Shown here one piece after another: positions 55,609 through 64,000 of a stretch of DNA of 64,000 nucleotides. The stretch is from the NCBI GenBank assembly GCA_913058255.1, contig CAJXQU010000010.1, forward strand, positions 1 to 64,000, written 5' to 3'. Below the pieces are notes generated by a model. That model ran no database searches. It saw nothing but the letters and a program-made list of their open reading frames with translations, and was not told the origin of the DNA. How positions within the stretch are numbered: position 1 is the stretch's first letter; each line of letters begins with the position of its first letter. This DNA comes from an uncultured Pseudomonadota bacterium. GTDB lineage: Bacteria; Pseudomonadota; Gammaproteobacteria; CAJXQU01. The translations under genes and the position numbers were made by a program.

Positions 55609-56433
55609 TTAACGATCGTTTGGATTGGTATCAAGATCAATATCCGTCTCATCATCACCAGCTTTGTCCCAGAGCTCCCCAAAAAAACTGGATTCCTCCT
55701 CCACCTCTTCTACGTCATCATTATTTGAACTTGAGTCTGTATCAGAATTCTCCGCAAACTCTTCCTCTTCAATGGTTTCTGGGAGTTCGGTTTGTTGATC
55801 GGTTTCATACAGAGAAGGATCGTCTGATTCCGACTCACTGTCTTCATCTGATATGACTTCAGCATCCTCATCGCCATCAAATAATTTGCCCAAGAAGCTT
55901 TCTTTTTCTTCCCCTTCACCTACCATTTGAGGTTGTTTGACGGCTTTTTTCTGCTCAGATCTTGGTTTGTCCTTATCAAAAGAGAGTTTATCTTTAACCT
56001 GTGAAAATACACCTAGGGGTTTAGCGGGCGGCACATCGACACTTTCAACGTTATTAGATTTTAATTTGATTTCACCATGAGCAGCAACAATATCGCCACC
56101 GACTCTACTCAGAAGCTCTTCCTTAAAGAAAAGAGTGACGCGACGTTGCTCACGTAGTTCACGGCCATCTTTGTAGGTATAGACATAATCCCAGCGATCA
56201 GTATGAAAGGTATCTGAGATGAGTGGTGTGCCCATAATAAAACGGACTTTCTTTTTCGTCATCCCCGTTTGCAGTTTAGCAAGCATCTCTTGAGTGATGA
56301 CGTTGCCTTGTTGGACATCGACCTTATGCACCAATGGCAAGCGGTCTTTTGAGAATATACTACTGTTATTTGAACACCCTTGGGTAAGTAGAAGAATAAG
56401 GGGTGTTGTTACAATCAGATGCTTTAATGACAT
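55609..56433 (-). CDS. bamE: Outer-membrane assembly lipoprotein BamE with long acidic extension
   Basis: 274 residues, more than twice the usual ~110. Lipobox LLTQGCSNN (Cys about 20). The BamE (SmpA/OmlA) domain at about 35-115 contains GNVITQEMLAKLQTGMTKKKVRFIMGTP and RWDYVYTYKDG. After it comes a linker and about 100 residues rich in D, E and S (DGDEDAEVISDEDSESESDD). No frameshift is apparent. Part of the Bam complex; divergent from fur, the conserved order. Confidence 0.92.
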   Translation of the reverse strand: MSLKHLIVTTPLILLLTQGCSNNSSIFSKDRLPLVHKVDVQQGNVITQEMLAKLQTGMTKKKVRFIMGTPLISDTFHTDRWDYVYTYKDGRELREQRRVTLFFKEELLSRVGGDIVAAHGEIKLKSNNVESVDVPPAKPLGVFSQVKDKLSFDKDKPRSEQKKAVKQPQMVGEGEEKESFLGKLFDGDEDAEVISDEDSESESDDPSLYETDQQTELPETIEEEEFAENSDTDSSSNNDDVEEVEEESSFFGELWDKAGDDETDIDLDTNPNDR

Positions 56434-56543
56434 ATTTATTCGTTAGCCGAGTTCTAATGATCAGACCATTATGGCAAAAGCCGGATCAATGTTAAAATTT
56501 TTAGATTCAAACCCTATATTACCTGAGATAGAAAATAAACACT

Positions 56544-56951
56544 GTGGATACTCAAAAAATTAAAAATGCTGGGCTTAAAGTAACTTTACCACGTATCCGT
56601 ATTTTACAGATATTAGAGACGAGCGAACAGCGCCATATGAGTGCTGAAGATGTTTATAAGGCACTGCTTGAAGCTAATGAAGAAGTTGGACTCGCCACTG
56701 TTTACCGGGTTTTAACACAGTTTGAGTCAGCCGGCTTGGCTGTCAGGCATAACTTTGCCGAAGGTTATTCGGTGTTCGAGCTGGCTCAGAGTGAACATCA
56801 TGATCACATGATTTGCCTTGAAACCAATAAAGTTATTGAGTTTCACGATGAAGAAATTGAACGACGCCAACGTGAAATCGCAGAATCTCATGGTTATGAT
56901 CTCGATGATCACAGCCTTGTTCTTTACGTAAAACCTAAAAAGAAGGTATAG
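56544..56951 (+). CDS. fur: Ferric uptake regulator Fur
   Basis: 135 residues, GTG start. DNA-binding winged helix AGLKVTLPRIRILQILE..AEDVYKALLEANEEVGLATVYRVLTQFE; metal-site residues in HHDHMICLETNKVIEFHDEEIE. The structural-zinc C-x-x-C of E. coli Fur (CLDC) is reduced to one Cys (CLET). Iron-dependent repressor, likely controlling its divergent neighbour region and iron genes. Complete. Confidence 0.95.
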   Translation: MDTQKIKNAGLKVTLPRIRILQILETSEQRHMSAEDVYKALLEANEEVGLATVYRVLTQFESAGLAVRHNFAEGYSVFELAQSEHHDHMICLETNKVIEFHDEEIERRQREIAESHGYDLDDHSLVLYVKPKKKV

Positions 56952-56960
56952 GCTCTGATC

Positions 56961-57704
56961 ATGACAGATACCACTCACTTTGGATTTGAGGAAGTCCCCA
57001 CGAAAGAGAAACAAAAACGTGTTGCGGAGGTTTTTACTTCTGTCGCTTCTAAATATGACTTGATGAATGATGTTATGTCGATGGGCATGCACCGGTTTTG
57101 GAAGCCGTTTGCTGTCGCTGCATCCGGCGCTAAAAAGGGCCATTCAGTGCTTGACCTAGCCGGTGGCACGGGCGACATCACGGCTTTACTGGCTAAAAAA
57201 GTGGGTAAAGAAGGTAATATCGTTCTCTCTGATATTAACGGTGACATGCTGCGAGTTGGCCGAGATCGTATGATCAATAAAGGTTTAGTTTCGAATGTTA
57301 ATTATGCGCAGATTAATGCTGAGACGTTGCCGTTCCCAGATAATTCTTTTGATGTTATTACCATTGCTTTTGGCTTACGAAATGTGACAGACAAAAACAA
57401 AGCACTTGCTGCAATGTGTCGTTGTTTAAAGCCAGGAGGAAAACTGATGGTTTTAGAATTCTCCACAATGGTGATCCCAACGTTGAATAAGCTGTATGAG
57501 CAATATTCTTTTAAGGTGATCCCTGAGTTTGGAAAGTTGATCACAGGCGATAGAGATAGTTATCAATATCTGGTCGAGTCTATTCAAAAACACCCTGACC
57601 AAGAAACGCTGAAAGATATGATGGATCAAGCAGGCTTTTCAATGACGACTTATAACAACCTGACTGGCGGCATTGTTGCGGTTCATCGTGGTGTTAAATT
57701 ATGA
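56961..57704 (+). CDS. ubiE: Ubiquinone/menaquinone C-methyltransferase UbiE
   Basis: SAM-dependent methyltransferase of quinone synthesis, 247 residues. Signatures: [34 protein letters not shown] (SAM motif I) and [13 protein letters not shown], then LMVLEFS. The stop overlaps ubiJ by 4 nt, and ubiE-ubiJ-ubiB is the standard gammaproteobacterial operon. Confidence 0.97.
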   Translation: MTDTTHFGFEEVPTKEKQKRVAEVFTSVASKYDLMNDVMSMGMHRFWKPFAVAASGAKKGHSVLDLAGGTGDITALLAKKVGKEGNIVLSDINGDMLRVGRDRMINKGLVSNVNYAQINAETLPFPDNSFDVITIAFGLRNVTDKNKALAAMCRCLKPGGKLMVLEFSTMVIPTLNKLYEQYSFKVIPEFGKLITGDRDSYQYLVESIQKHPDQETLKDMMDQAGFSMTTYNNLTGGIVAVHRGVKL

Positions 57705-58294
57705 GTATGATTCTTGGACGAATAGAATCGTTGGTCAACAATGTTCTTCATACTGACCAAGCATTGCTCAGTGACGTTGCGGCAATGGCTGGAAAGGTGA
57801 TGGCGGTTGAATTGGTGGGTCCGGATAAATCGATCTACATCATGCCGCACACTGATGGTATCTACTTGCAACATGATTTCTCTGGCGATGTAAATGTTAG
57901 AATCAAAGGCTCACCGTTCGCATTGTTGAAAATGGCGAGACAAAAAGATGAACAACCAGCCAGTTTTGATGGTGATGTAGAGATCAGTGGCGATTTGGCG
58001 CTAGGTCAACATTTACAGAGAATGATCAAACGTTTGGATTTGGATTGGGAAGAATTGTTGTCACACAAAGTCGGTGATGTTGCCGCTCATCAAATCGGCA
58101 ATGTGGTGCGTGCTTTTTCCAGTTGGGCAAAAGAGTCGCACGAAAATATGGAACAGAATATTAGTGACTATCTGCGCATCGAAGCAAAGTTGACGCCGAA
58201 TAATACGGAAATTGATCAGTTTATGAATGATGTGGACGATCTACGCAGCGATGTTGATCGCATTGAACAAAAAATTGCTCGGTTGAGTTTATGA
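57701..58294 (+). CDS. ubiJ: Ubiquinone biosynthesis accessory factor UbiJ
   Basis: 197 residues. N-terminal SCP2 lipid-binding domain ([14 protein letters not shown]-like stretch, [32 protein letters not shown]) and a C-terminal helix ([25 protein letters not shown]). Holds ubiquinone intermediates in the soluble Ubi complex. ATGA overlaps on both sides. Confidence 0.93.
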   Translation: MSMILGRIESLVNNVLHTDQALLSDVAAMAGKVMAVELVGPDKSIYIMPHTDGIYLQHDFSGDVNVRIKGSPFALLKMARQKDEQPASFDGDVEISGDLALGQHLQRMIKRLDLDWEELLSHKVGDVAAHQIGNVVRAFSSWAKESHENMEQNISDYLRIEAKLTPNNTEIDQFMNDVDDLRSDVDRIEQKIARLSL

Positions 58295-59970
58295 TTACAG
58301 TTGGTCAGTTTATTCGCCTGGTAGGTATTCAGAAAGTCCTTATTCGCCACGGACTTGATGAGATAGTCCTTACGACGCATCTATTTCGTCCTATAAGATT
58401 CTTAATGTATCTAATGCCGTGGAACTGGCGTCGTCGTGACTATGCGCCGAAAGAAGAGCGGATTCTGCACGCGTTGGAAGATTTGGGCCCGATTTTTGTC
58501 AAGTTTGGACAATTGCTTTCAACTCGACGCGATCTGTTGCCGGAAGAACTGGCTGATCAGTTAGCTAAATTACAAGACAGCGTACCGCCATTTCCAGTTG
58601 CGGAAGCAAAACGTATTATTGAGGAAGCCTACGATCGACCTGTTGAAGAGGTTTTTCTTGAGTTTGATGAAAAACCACTAGCTTCTGCCTCGATTGCGCA
58701 GGTGCATGCAGCGAAATTGGCCGATGGGAGTGAGGTAGTGGTCAAGGTGGTTCGGCCTGATATCGAAACAACGATCAGGCGCGATATGGGTTTGGTGATG
58801 ATTATTGCTGAGTTGGCTGAGAAGTTTTCCGAACACGGTAAAAAAATGCGCCCAATTGGTGTAGTTGAAGAGTATCGCAAGGTCTTGTTAGATGAGTTGG
58901 ATCTGATGCGTGAAGCGGCTAATGCTTCTCAGCTTAAGCGCAATTTTGAAGACTCAAACAGGCTCTATGTGCCTCAAATCGAATGGGATCTGGCGCGTAA
59001 GAATGTATTGGTTATCGAACGAATTCACGGTATTAGAATTGACGAAACAGATGCTTTGGAAGAGGCTGGAGTCAGCCGCAAGGAAATTGCTGAAGTTGGT
59101 ATCGATGTCTTTTTTACACAAGTGTTTCGTGATCGGTTTTTTCATGCCGATATGCATCCAGGAAATCTATTTGTGATCCCTGCTACAGATAGCGAACCGG
59201 TAAAGCTAGCTTTGATCGATTTTGGAATTATGGGTAGTTTGAGTGAGGAAGATCAACATTATCTCGCTAATAATTTCATGGCCTTTTTGAGTCGTGATTA
59301 CAAACGAGTTGCCGAGCTTCATATCGAGTCAGGCTGGGTTCCCGCGGGGACACGCGTTGATGATTTTGAATTTGCGATCCGTAGTGTTTGTGAGCCAATT
59401 TTTGAAAAACCAATGCGTGAGATATCGTTTGGGCATTTATTATTGCGCTTATTTCAAACTGCACAGCGTTTTGAGATGAAGGTCTTACCACAGCTTTTGT
59501 TACTGCAAAAAACATTGGTTAATATAGAAGGTGTTGGTCGACAACTTTATCCAGATTTAGATATCTGGGAAACCGCTAGACCAACGATGAAGCGTTGGAT
59601 GAGTGAGCAAACGGGCATTCGTCATTTGTTTCAAGCGACGAAAGAAAATCTGCCTAGCTGGATAGAGAAGCTCCCTGAAATCCCCGGTGCTGCGATCGAT
59701 GTATTAGAAAAAATGCGCCGAGGTGATCTACAGGTACGTTCTGATCAAGAAGCGTATGAAAGTCTCAAGCGTGAGATAAGGCTTTCTTCTGAACGAAATA
59801 TGCTGTCAGTCGTTGCTGCGGCTTTAATTATTGCTGCAGCTTTACAGTTTGGTGTTACTGATGGAGCATTAGGCAAAGAAATGTTTTTATTTTGGAAAAT
59901 CCCACTTTCAGTTTGGATACTTTCTATCGGTGGAGCCGTATTGTTCATTAAGGCTTGGAGTAAAAGGTGA
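58291..59970 (+). CDS. ubiB: UbiB, atypical protein-kinase-like ubiquinone factor
   Basis: 559 residues. KxGQ motif in GPIFVKFGQLLSTRRDLLP, Ala-rich loop PLASASIAQVHAAKL, catalytic-like FHADMHPGNLFV and IDFGIMGSL. Two C-terminal membrane segments (LSVVAAALIIAAALQFG, SVWILSIGGAVLFIKAW). Supports ubiquinone synthesis at the membrane. Last gene of the operon. Confidence 0.96.
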   Translation: MITVGQFIRLVGIQKVLIRHGLDEIVLTTHLFRPIRFLMYLMPWNWRRRDYAPKEERILHALEDLGPIFVKFGQLLSTRRDLLPEELADQLAKLQDSVPPFPVAEAKRIIEEAYDRPVEEVFLEFDEKPLASASIAQVHAAKLADGSEVVVKVVRPDIETTIRRDMGLVMIIAELAEKFSEHGKKMRPIGVVEEYRKVLLDELDLMREAANASQLKRNFEDSNRLYVPQIEWDLARKNVLVIERIHGIRIDETDALEEAGVSRKEIAEVGIDVFFTQVFRDRFFHADMHPGNLFVIPATDSEPVKLALIDFGIMGSLSEEDQHYLANNFMAFLSRDYKRVAELHIESGWVPAGTRVDDFEFAIRSVCEPIFEKPMREISFGHLLLRLFQTAQRFEMKVLPQLLLLQKTLVNIEGVGRQLYPDLDIWETARPTMKRWMSEQTGIRHLFQATKENLPSWIEKLPEIPGAAIDVLEKMRRGDLQVRSDQEAYESLKREIRLSSERNMLSVVAAALIIAAALQFGVTDGALGKEMFLFWKIPLSVWILSIGGAVLFIKAWSKR

Positions 59971-60102
59971 TAATCTTCTCTCTCATTAATGAACAGGGTA
60001 AGACTAAGAAATTAGTCAAACTCATTCATTTTTGGTATAAAATGGGCCCGTCTTTTAGTAGGACGACTATAAATAAGATTTTTCTGGACGTAACGTAAAC
60101 TA

Positions 60103-60630
60103 GTGAAAAAAATAGATAAACCATCCAATGATGCCGGTCATGGTGAACCGGTTGAAGAGTATATCGAAATGGAATCGGCGACAGGGCGGTATCGTCGCGA
60201 AGCCATTCAGTCGGCTCAAAGCAGTGCAGAAGCAGAAGCATTAGCAAATAATCGACGCGATCTGCGGGTAGCCTCGGGGCTTTTTGTCGCACGCTACACT
60301 CCAGGCAAAGAGTCTAAAAGATTTACTCTGTTTGGAAGTACAAAAAAATGTGTCGTTATTGATGCCAGTATTAGAGGCTTAGGCATTGAAGCAAAAAAAG
60401 GTTTGAACAAAGGGGATAAGATCACGTTACTCATCTCTGATGGTGCAAAAGGTGAAGTGCCTGAATTTGAAATTATTGCTACGGTGATGTATACGGGGCC
60501 ACTTGATAAAAAACAAGCACGTTATGGTCTGCAATATGATCACAGTCCTTCGTCCGCCTATTCTATGCTCCTTAATAGTGAAACCTTGAAACGAAAGATG
60601 GAAAAGGCGCAGCAACAAGATGCCGATTAA
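60103..60630 (+). CDS. PilZ-domain-like protein
   Basis: 175 residues, GTG start. Polar, helical N-terminus to about 55, then a PilZ-like beta barrel with the Arg motif NNRRDLRV and DASIRGLGI, matching the D-x-S-x-x-G c-di-GMP-binding signature. C-terminal coiled helix (ETLKRKMEKAQQQ). A possible c-di-GMP receptor; no flagellar or pilus gene adjoins. Confidence 0.75.
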   Translation: MKKIDKPSNDAGHGEPVEEYIEMESATGRYRREAIQSAQSSAEAEALANNRRDLRVASGLFVARYTPGKESKRFTLFGSTKKCVVIDASIRGLGIEAKKGLNKGDKITLLISDGAKGEVPEFEIIATVMYTGPLDKKQARYGLQYDHSPSSAYSMLLNSETLKRKMEKAQQQDAD

Positions 60631-60847
60631 TGTGATGTCGAAAGTGCTGGTAGCTTTGATATGCGCACATCACATTAAACAATTTTTTCTTTAATTTAAG
60701 TTTTACTATTTAACTTAGCTCCGTTATTCTCTTGACCATTAAAAATAGAATCCGACTTTACTGGACACGACTATTTTCAGTATATTAATACGCTGAAAAA
60801 TAGAATTGAATGATCGTAAACTTTTAAATAGATTTAAACACTCATCC

Positions 60848-61819
60848 ATGCCATTACAGAAAATTAAACAACTAGAAAACTTAGTTCAACAGCAGATTAT
60901 TGGTCAGAATAATTTGATCAACCGCCTTTTGATTGCGTTATTGGCCGATGGTCATTTGTTAGTCGAAGGTGCGCCTGGACTTGCAAAAACACGTGCGGTT
61001 AAAGTACTCGGCGATAGTATCGATGGTAGTTTCCATCGTGTGCAATTCACGCCTGATCTTTTGCCTGCCGATCTCACGGGTACTGAGATATACCGTCCGC
61101 AAGAAGGTCAATTTGAGTTTCAAAAAGGACCCTTGTTTCATAATCTAGTCTTGGCGGATGAGATCAATCGAGCACCTGCGAAAGTACAATCAGCCTTGTT
61201 AGAAGCGATGGCTGAACGTCAGATTACAGTAGGCAAAGAGACCTATAATTTGCCCCCATTATTTTTAGTTATGGCAACACAGAATCCGATAGAGCAGGAA
61301 GGAACCTACCCATTACCCGAAGCTCAGCTTGACAGATTCTTAATGCATGTAACCGTTGATTATCCTGCGGGCGAAGACGAGTTGGAAATTTTACGGTTGT
61401 CACGACGAGAAGCCAGTAACGAGTTGAACCCTGATCAAGAACAACCGCAGAAAGCTAAGATTAGTCAACAGGATATTTTTGATGCTCGAAAAGAAGCGCT
61501 TTCGATCCACATGTCTGAGAGGATCGAAGAATATTTATTACAGATTATTCTAGCAACGCGACAGCCTGAGAAATATGGTGATGACCTCGCGCGTTGGTTG
61601 CAATGGGGAGCCAGTCCTCGTGCGACGATTAGTCTTGATCGTTGTGCGCGTGCTCATGCATGGTTGGCTGAAAGAGATTATGTCGGGCCAGAAGATATTC
61701 AAGCCATTGCGGCAGATGTACTCAGGCATCGAATTATTTTGGACTATGAGGCGGAGGCCGAAGGCATTAATGCCGATAAAGTCATCAGTGAATTGATTGC
61801 TCGTATTGCAGTACCGTAG
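60848..61819 (+). CDS. MoxR-family AAA ATPase (second copy)
   Basis: 323 residues from MPLQKIKQLEN; the track start is a TTG 14 codons earlier. Walker A EGAPGLAKTRAVK, Walker B LVLADEINRAPAKVQSALLEAMAERQ, sensor MATQNPIEQEGTYPLPEAQLDRF, all canonical. Heads a MoxR-DUF58-DUF4381-VWA operon. Unlike MxaR at 31.4 kb its Walker B is intact. Probably acts as a chaperone for metal or cofactor insertion, target unknown. Confidence 0.93.
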   Translation: MPLQKIKQLENLVQQQIIGQNNLINRLLIALLADGHLLVEGAPGLAKTRAVKVLGDSIDGSFHRVQFTPDLLPADLTGTEIYRPQEGQFEFQKGPLFHNLVLADEINRAPAKVQSALLEAMAERQITVGKETYNLPPLFLVMATQNPIEQEGTYPLPEAQLDRFLMHVTVDYPAGEDELEILRLSRREASNELNPDQEQPQKAKISQQDIFDARKEALSIHMSERIEEYLLQIILATRQPEKYGDDLARWLQWGASPRATISLDRCARAHAWLAERDYVGPEDIQAIAADVLRHRIILDYEAEAEGINADKVISELIARIAVP

Positions 61820-61831
61820 AGCGTTCTTGCC

Positions 61832-62746
61832 ATGACTTCTCCAGTACAAGTCACCGTTCCAGAACTGATCGCGCTAAATAGCAACACGGCGATTTTGAGA
61901 AAGCGTCCGCGTCGACCCAAAGCTACGCAAAGTGGGGATTACAGCTCCTCGTTGAAAGGCCGTGGAATGGAGTTTGATGAGTCTCGGCTCTACCAAGCGG
62001 GCGATGATATTCGGAATATGGATTGGCGTGTTACAGCGCGAACGGGCAAACCACATACAAAACTATTTCGTGAAGAAAGAGAGCGGCCAGTCTTTGTTTG
62101 GGTGGACTATCGAGCCCCTATGTTCTTTGCGAGTAGAGGTGTTTTCAAATCTGTCTTTGTTGCTAAGACTGCAGCGCTGATCGCATGGAATGCTATCCAA
62201 CAAGGGGATCGAATCGGTGGTCTGATTTTTTCTGAGCAAGAACATCACGAGTTAAAACCCGGCCAAGGTAAGCAGGGTGTTTTACATCTAATCCGCAGGC
62301 TCGTCAGTCACCCCGCTTGGCAGGGATATTCTGATCAAGTTACAGATATAGATCCTGACGATCCTACAACCATAAAAAAATCTCTGAAGCGACTTAACCG
62401 CCTTGTGCGTCCAGGTAGCCTTGTTTATATGCTGAGTGACTTTCGAGGAATAGAAGGCGCATATACAGAACTCTCACGACTATCTAAACATTGCGAAGTC
62501 GTCATGCTTCCAATCCATGATGTTCTTGAAGAACAACTTCCTGCTAATGGTATGTTCAGACTCAGCCAGAATGATCAAGAGTTGGTGATTAATACCCACA
62601 ATAAATCAAATGTTGATTTATACCGGCAGCAATTCAACGATCATAATGAGTTTCTTCAACAGATAGCGAATCGCTATCAAATGCACTTAATTAACTGTTT
62701 AACAACAGATGATCCGATTAAAAAGTTGAGTGCCTATGGCCACTGA
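61832..62746 (+). CDS. DUF58 domain protein
   Basis: 304 residues. Signature GRGMEFDESRLYQAGDDIRNMDWRVTARTGKPHTKLFREERERPV, the DUF58 core, followed by a VWA-like fold (FVWVDYRAPMFF, VYMLSDFRGIEG). No membrane span. It overlaps the next gene and follows the MoxR gene by 12 nt, the usual pair. Confidence 0.9.
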   Translation: MTSPVQVTVPELIALNSNTAILRKRPRRPKATQSGDYSSSLKGRGMEFDESRLYQAGDDIRNMDWRVTARTGKPHTKLFREERERPVFVWVDYRAPMFFASRGVFKSVFVAKTAALIAWNAIQQGDRIGGLIFSEQEHHELKPGQGKQGVLHLIRRLVSHPAWQGYSDQVTDIDPDDPTTIKKSLKRLNRLVRPGSLVYMLSDFRGIEGAYTELSRLSKHCEVVMLPIHDVLEEQLPANGMFRLSQNDQELVINTHNKSNVDLYRQQFNDHNEFLQQIANRYQMHLINCLTTDDPIKKLSAYGH

Positions 62747-63212
62747 TCAGATGGAACTCGATTTACGTGATATTCATTTGCCTGAACCTATCTCATGGTG
62801 GCCGCCTGCACCGGGTTGGTGGATGGTTTTGGTGGGTATAGTTTTACTGATTACCCTAGTTGTATTTTTAAGAAAACGATGGTTAAAAAAGAAAAATTCA
62901 GCTAAGACTCTTGCACGAAATGAATTAAAAAATATTCAAGAAAAGTATCAGCAATTAGGTGACTCGCAAATCTTGATCAAAGATCTTTCGACCTTGTTGA
63001 GACGAACGTGCATCAGTGTTTTTCCACGATTAGAGGCAGCAGGATTAACTGGCGATGCATGGCTGAGCTTTTTGGATCAAGGCATACAAAGAAAGCAATT
63101 CTCAGAAGGGATTGGGGAGATATTGGTTAGTGGTCCTTATAAAAAAACGGTTGATCTCAATGCTGAAGAGTTGATTGTGCTCTGCAAAGACTGGATTGAG
63201 GCGTTACCATGA
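62730..63212 (+). CDS. DUF4381 membrane protein
   Basis: 160 residues. GTG start, or ATG two codons later (62736). One membrane segment (GWWMVLVGIVLLITLVVFL) followed by a basic stretch and a helical cytosolic domain with LLRRTCISVFPR and GLTGDAWLSFLDQ, as in DUF4381. Small subunit of the MoxR-VWA system. ATGA overlap with the next gene. Confidence 0.88.
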   Translation: MPMATDQMELDLRDIHLPEPISWWPPAPGWWMVLVGIVLLITLVVFLRKRWLKKKNSAKTLARNELKNIQEKYQQLGDSQILIKDLSTLLRRTCISVFPRLEAAGLTGDAWLSFLDQGIQRKQFSEGIGEILVSGPYKKTVDLNAEELIVLCKDWIEALP

Positions 63213-64000
63213 TTCATTTTGAGTGGCCTTGGCTCTTTGCCTTATTACCGTTGCCATGGGTATTGAGACTTCTGCTTTCATCGGTAGATCAAGCTAAAGA
63301 TGCTGCCCTACGCGTACCGTTTTTGGATGATTTTAAATCGTTAACGAGTAAGTCAGTTGTTGAGAAACCCCAAAAGCTCAAACTATGGTTAGCGGTTGTC
63401 GGGTGGGTTTTATTGATTGTTGCAGCAGCGCGACCGCAGTGGATTGGTGAACCTATTGATATTCCTGTCAGTGGTCGAGATCTGATGATGGCCGTTGATT
63501 TATCCATGAGTATGGAACAAGAAGACTTTCAATTCGAAGGGCGTTTGATTAACCGTTTGCAAGCAAGCAAATTTGTCGCGGGTGATTTTATAGAACGGCG
63601 TGTGGGGGATCGTATAGGACTCATTTTATTCGGGGAGAGAGCTTATCTACAAACCCCTCTAACGTTTGATCGTAAAACAGTCCGCACCTTATTAGATGAG
63701 TCATTTCTTGGTTTGGCTGGTGAAAATACAGCTATCGGTGATGCAATAGGCTTAGCGGTGAAACGCCTGCGAGAGAATAAAAAAACTGACGAATCTGTAG
63801 AGAATGTTTTGGTTTTATTAACGGATGGTGCAAATACCGCAGGTGAAATTAATCCATTACAAGCTGCTGACTTAGCGGCACACGAAGGATTGAAAGTTTA
63901 TACGATCGGTATTGGAGCTGATGAATTGTTGGTTCGGAGTATGTTTGGAACACAACGAATAAATCCCTCACGTGATCTAGATGAAAAAACATTGACTAAA
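63209..64000 (+). CDS. VWA-domain membrane protein (BatA-like), 3' truncated by window end
   Basis: Not in the ORF track because it has no stop in the window. 264 codons are visible: MIHFEWPWLFALLPLPWVLR, a second membrane segment (LWLAVVGWVLLIVAAARP), then a VWA domain with MIDAS residues DLMMAVDLSMSMEQED, GENTAIGDAIGLAV and VLLTDGANTAGE. Matches BatA of aerotolerance-type operons. The remainder, including the C-terminal span, lies beyond 64000. Confidence 0.9.
   Translation, partial: MIHFEWPWLFALLPLPWVLRLLLSSVDQAKDAALRVPFLDDFKSLTSKSVVEKPQKLKLWLAVVGWVLLIVAAARPQWIGEPIDIPVSGRDLMMAVDLSMSMEQEDFQFEGRLINRLQASKFVAGDFIERRVGDRIGLILFGERAYLQTPLTFDRKTVRTLLDESFLGLAGENTAIGDAIGLAVKRLRENKKTDESVENVLVLLTDGANTAGEINPLQAADLAAHEGLKVYTIGIGADELLVRSMFGTQRINPSRDLDEKTLTK

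Overview
The window looks like a chromosome segment of a methylotrophic gammaproteobacterium, most like the Methylophaga / Piscirickettsiaceae group (inference; no search was run). Grounds: the C-terminal half of a lanthanide-type methanol dehydrogenase (xoxF), an mxaRSACKL maturation cluster, a separate mxaD-like gene, and a gammaproteobacterial core set (smpB/ssrA with tag ANDDNYALAA, ratA-ratB, bamE-fur divergent pair, ubiE-ubiJ-ubiB, purEK, glcEF, ibpA, hslO).

Layout. 1-1170: 3' part of xoxF and its terminator. 1170-7400: a complete type II-C CRISPR-Cas9 locus. The array has 16 repeats and 15 spacers; cas9-cas1-cas2 lie on the minus strand in an overlapping operon. A good tracrRNA candidate lies upstream of cas9 on the plus strand, with a nearly full-length anti-repeat, promoter and UUCG-loop terminator. 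An unlisted 55-codon membrane-peptide ORF sits directly before cas9. 7.5-14 kb: a flavin-binding oxidase-like protein, Hsp33, class I fumarase, a YVTN beta-propeller lipoprotein, an MxaD-like periplasmic protein and a Cys-rich-linker metal permease. 14-21.8 kb: prmB, aroC, an MFS carrier, a DUF2853 protein, glcEF and purEK. 21.9-27.6 kb: a compact minus-strand biosynthetic operon (diaminobutyrate-type aminotransferase, adenylation-carrier-hydrolase protein, second hydrolase, phosphopantetheinyl transferase) with no condensation domain. 27.8-31.2 kb: cysDN and heat-shock ibpA. 31.4-36.8 kb: mxaRSACKL. 36.8-44.2 kb: prpF-acnD, alkB and tex.

44.2-52.1 kb is the accessory region. A roughly 6.4-kb island is inserted in the 3' end of ssrA and bounded by 29-bp direct repeats. 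It carries integrase, excisionase, an HTH-DNA methyltransferase with a divergent putative restriction enzyme, and a HUH replication initiator. Outside its left end lie the displaced original ssrA terminator, a BrnA-like antitoxin remnant, a parDE pair and a fragment of a second integrase, so this is a repeatedly used insertion site. 52-64 kb returns to core genes and ends in a second MoxR-DUF58-DUF4381-VWA operon, a paralogue of the mxaRS..C/L module, cut by the window end.

How they connect: XoxF and the Mxa proteins serve periplasmic methanol oxidation, while GlcEF and fumarase handle organic acids. CRISPR-Cas9 and the island restriction-modification pair are two independent defence layers. 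SmpB and ssrA do ribosome rescue, and their locus doubles as the integration site.
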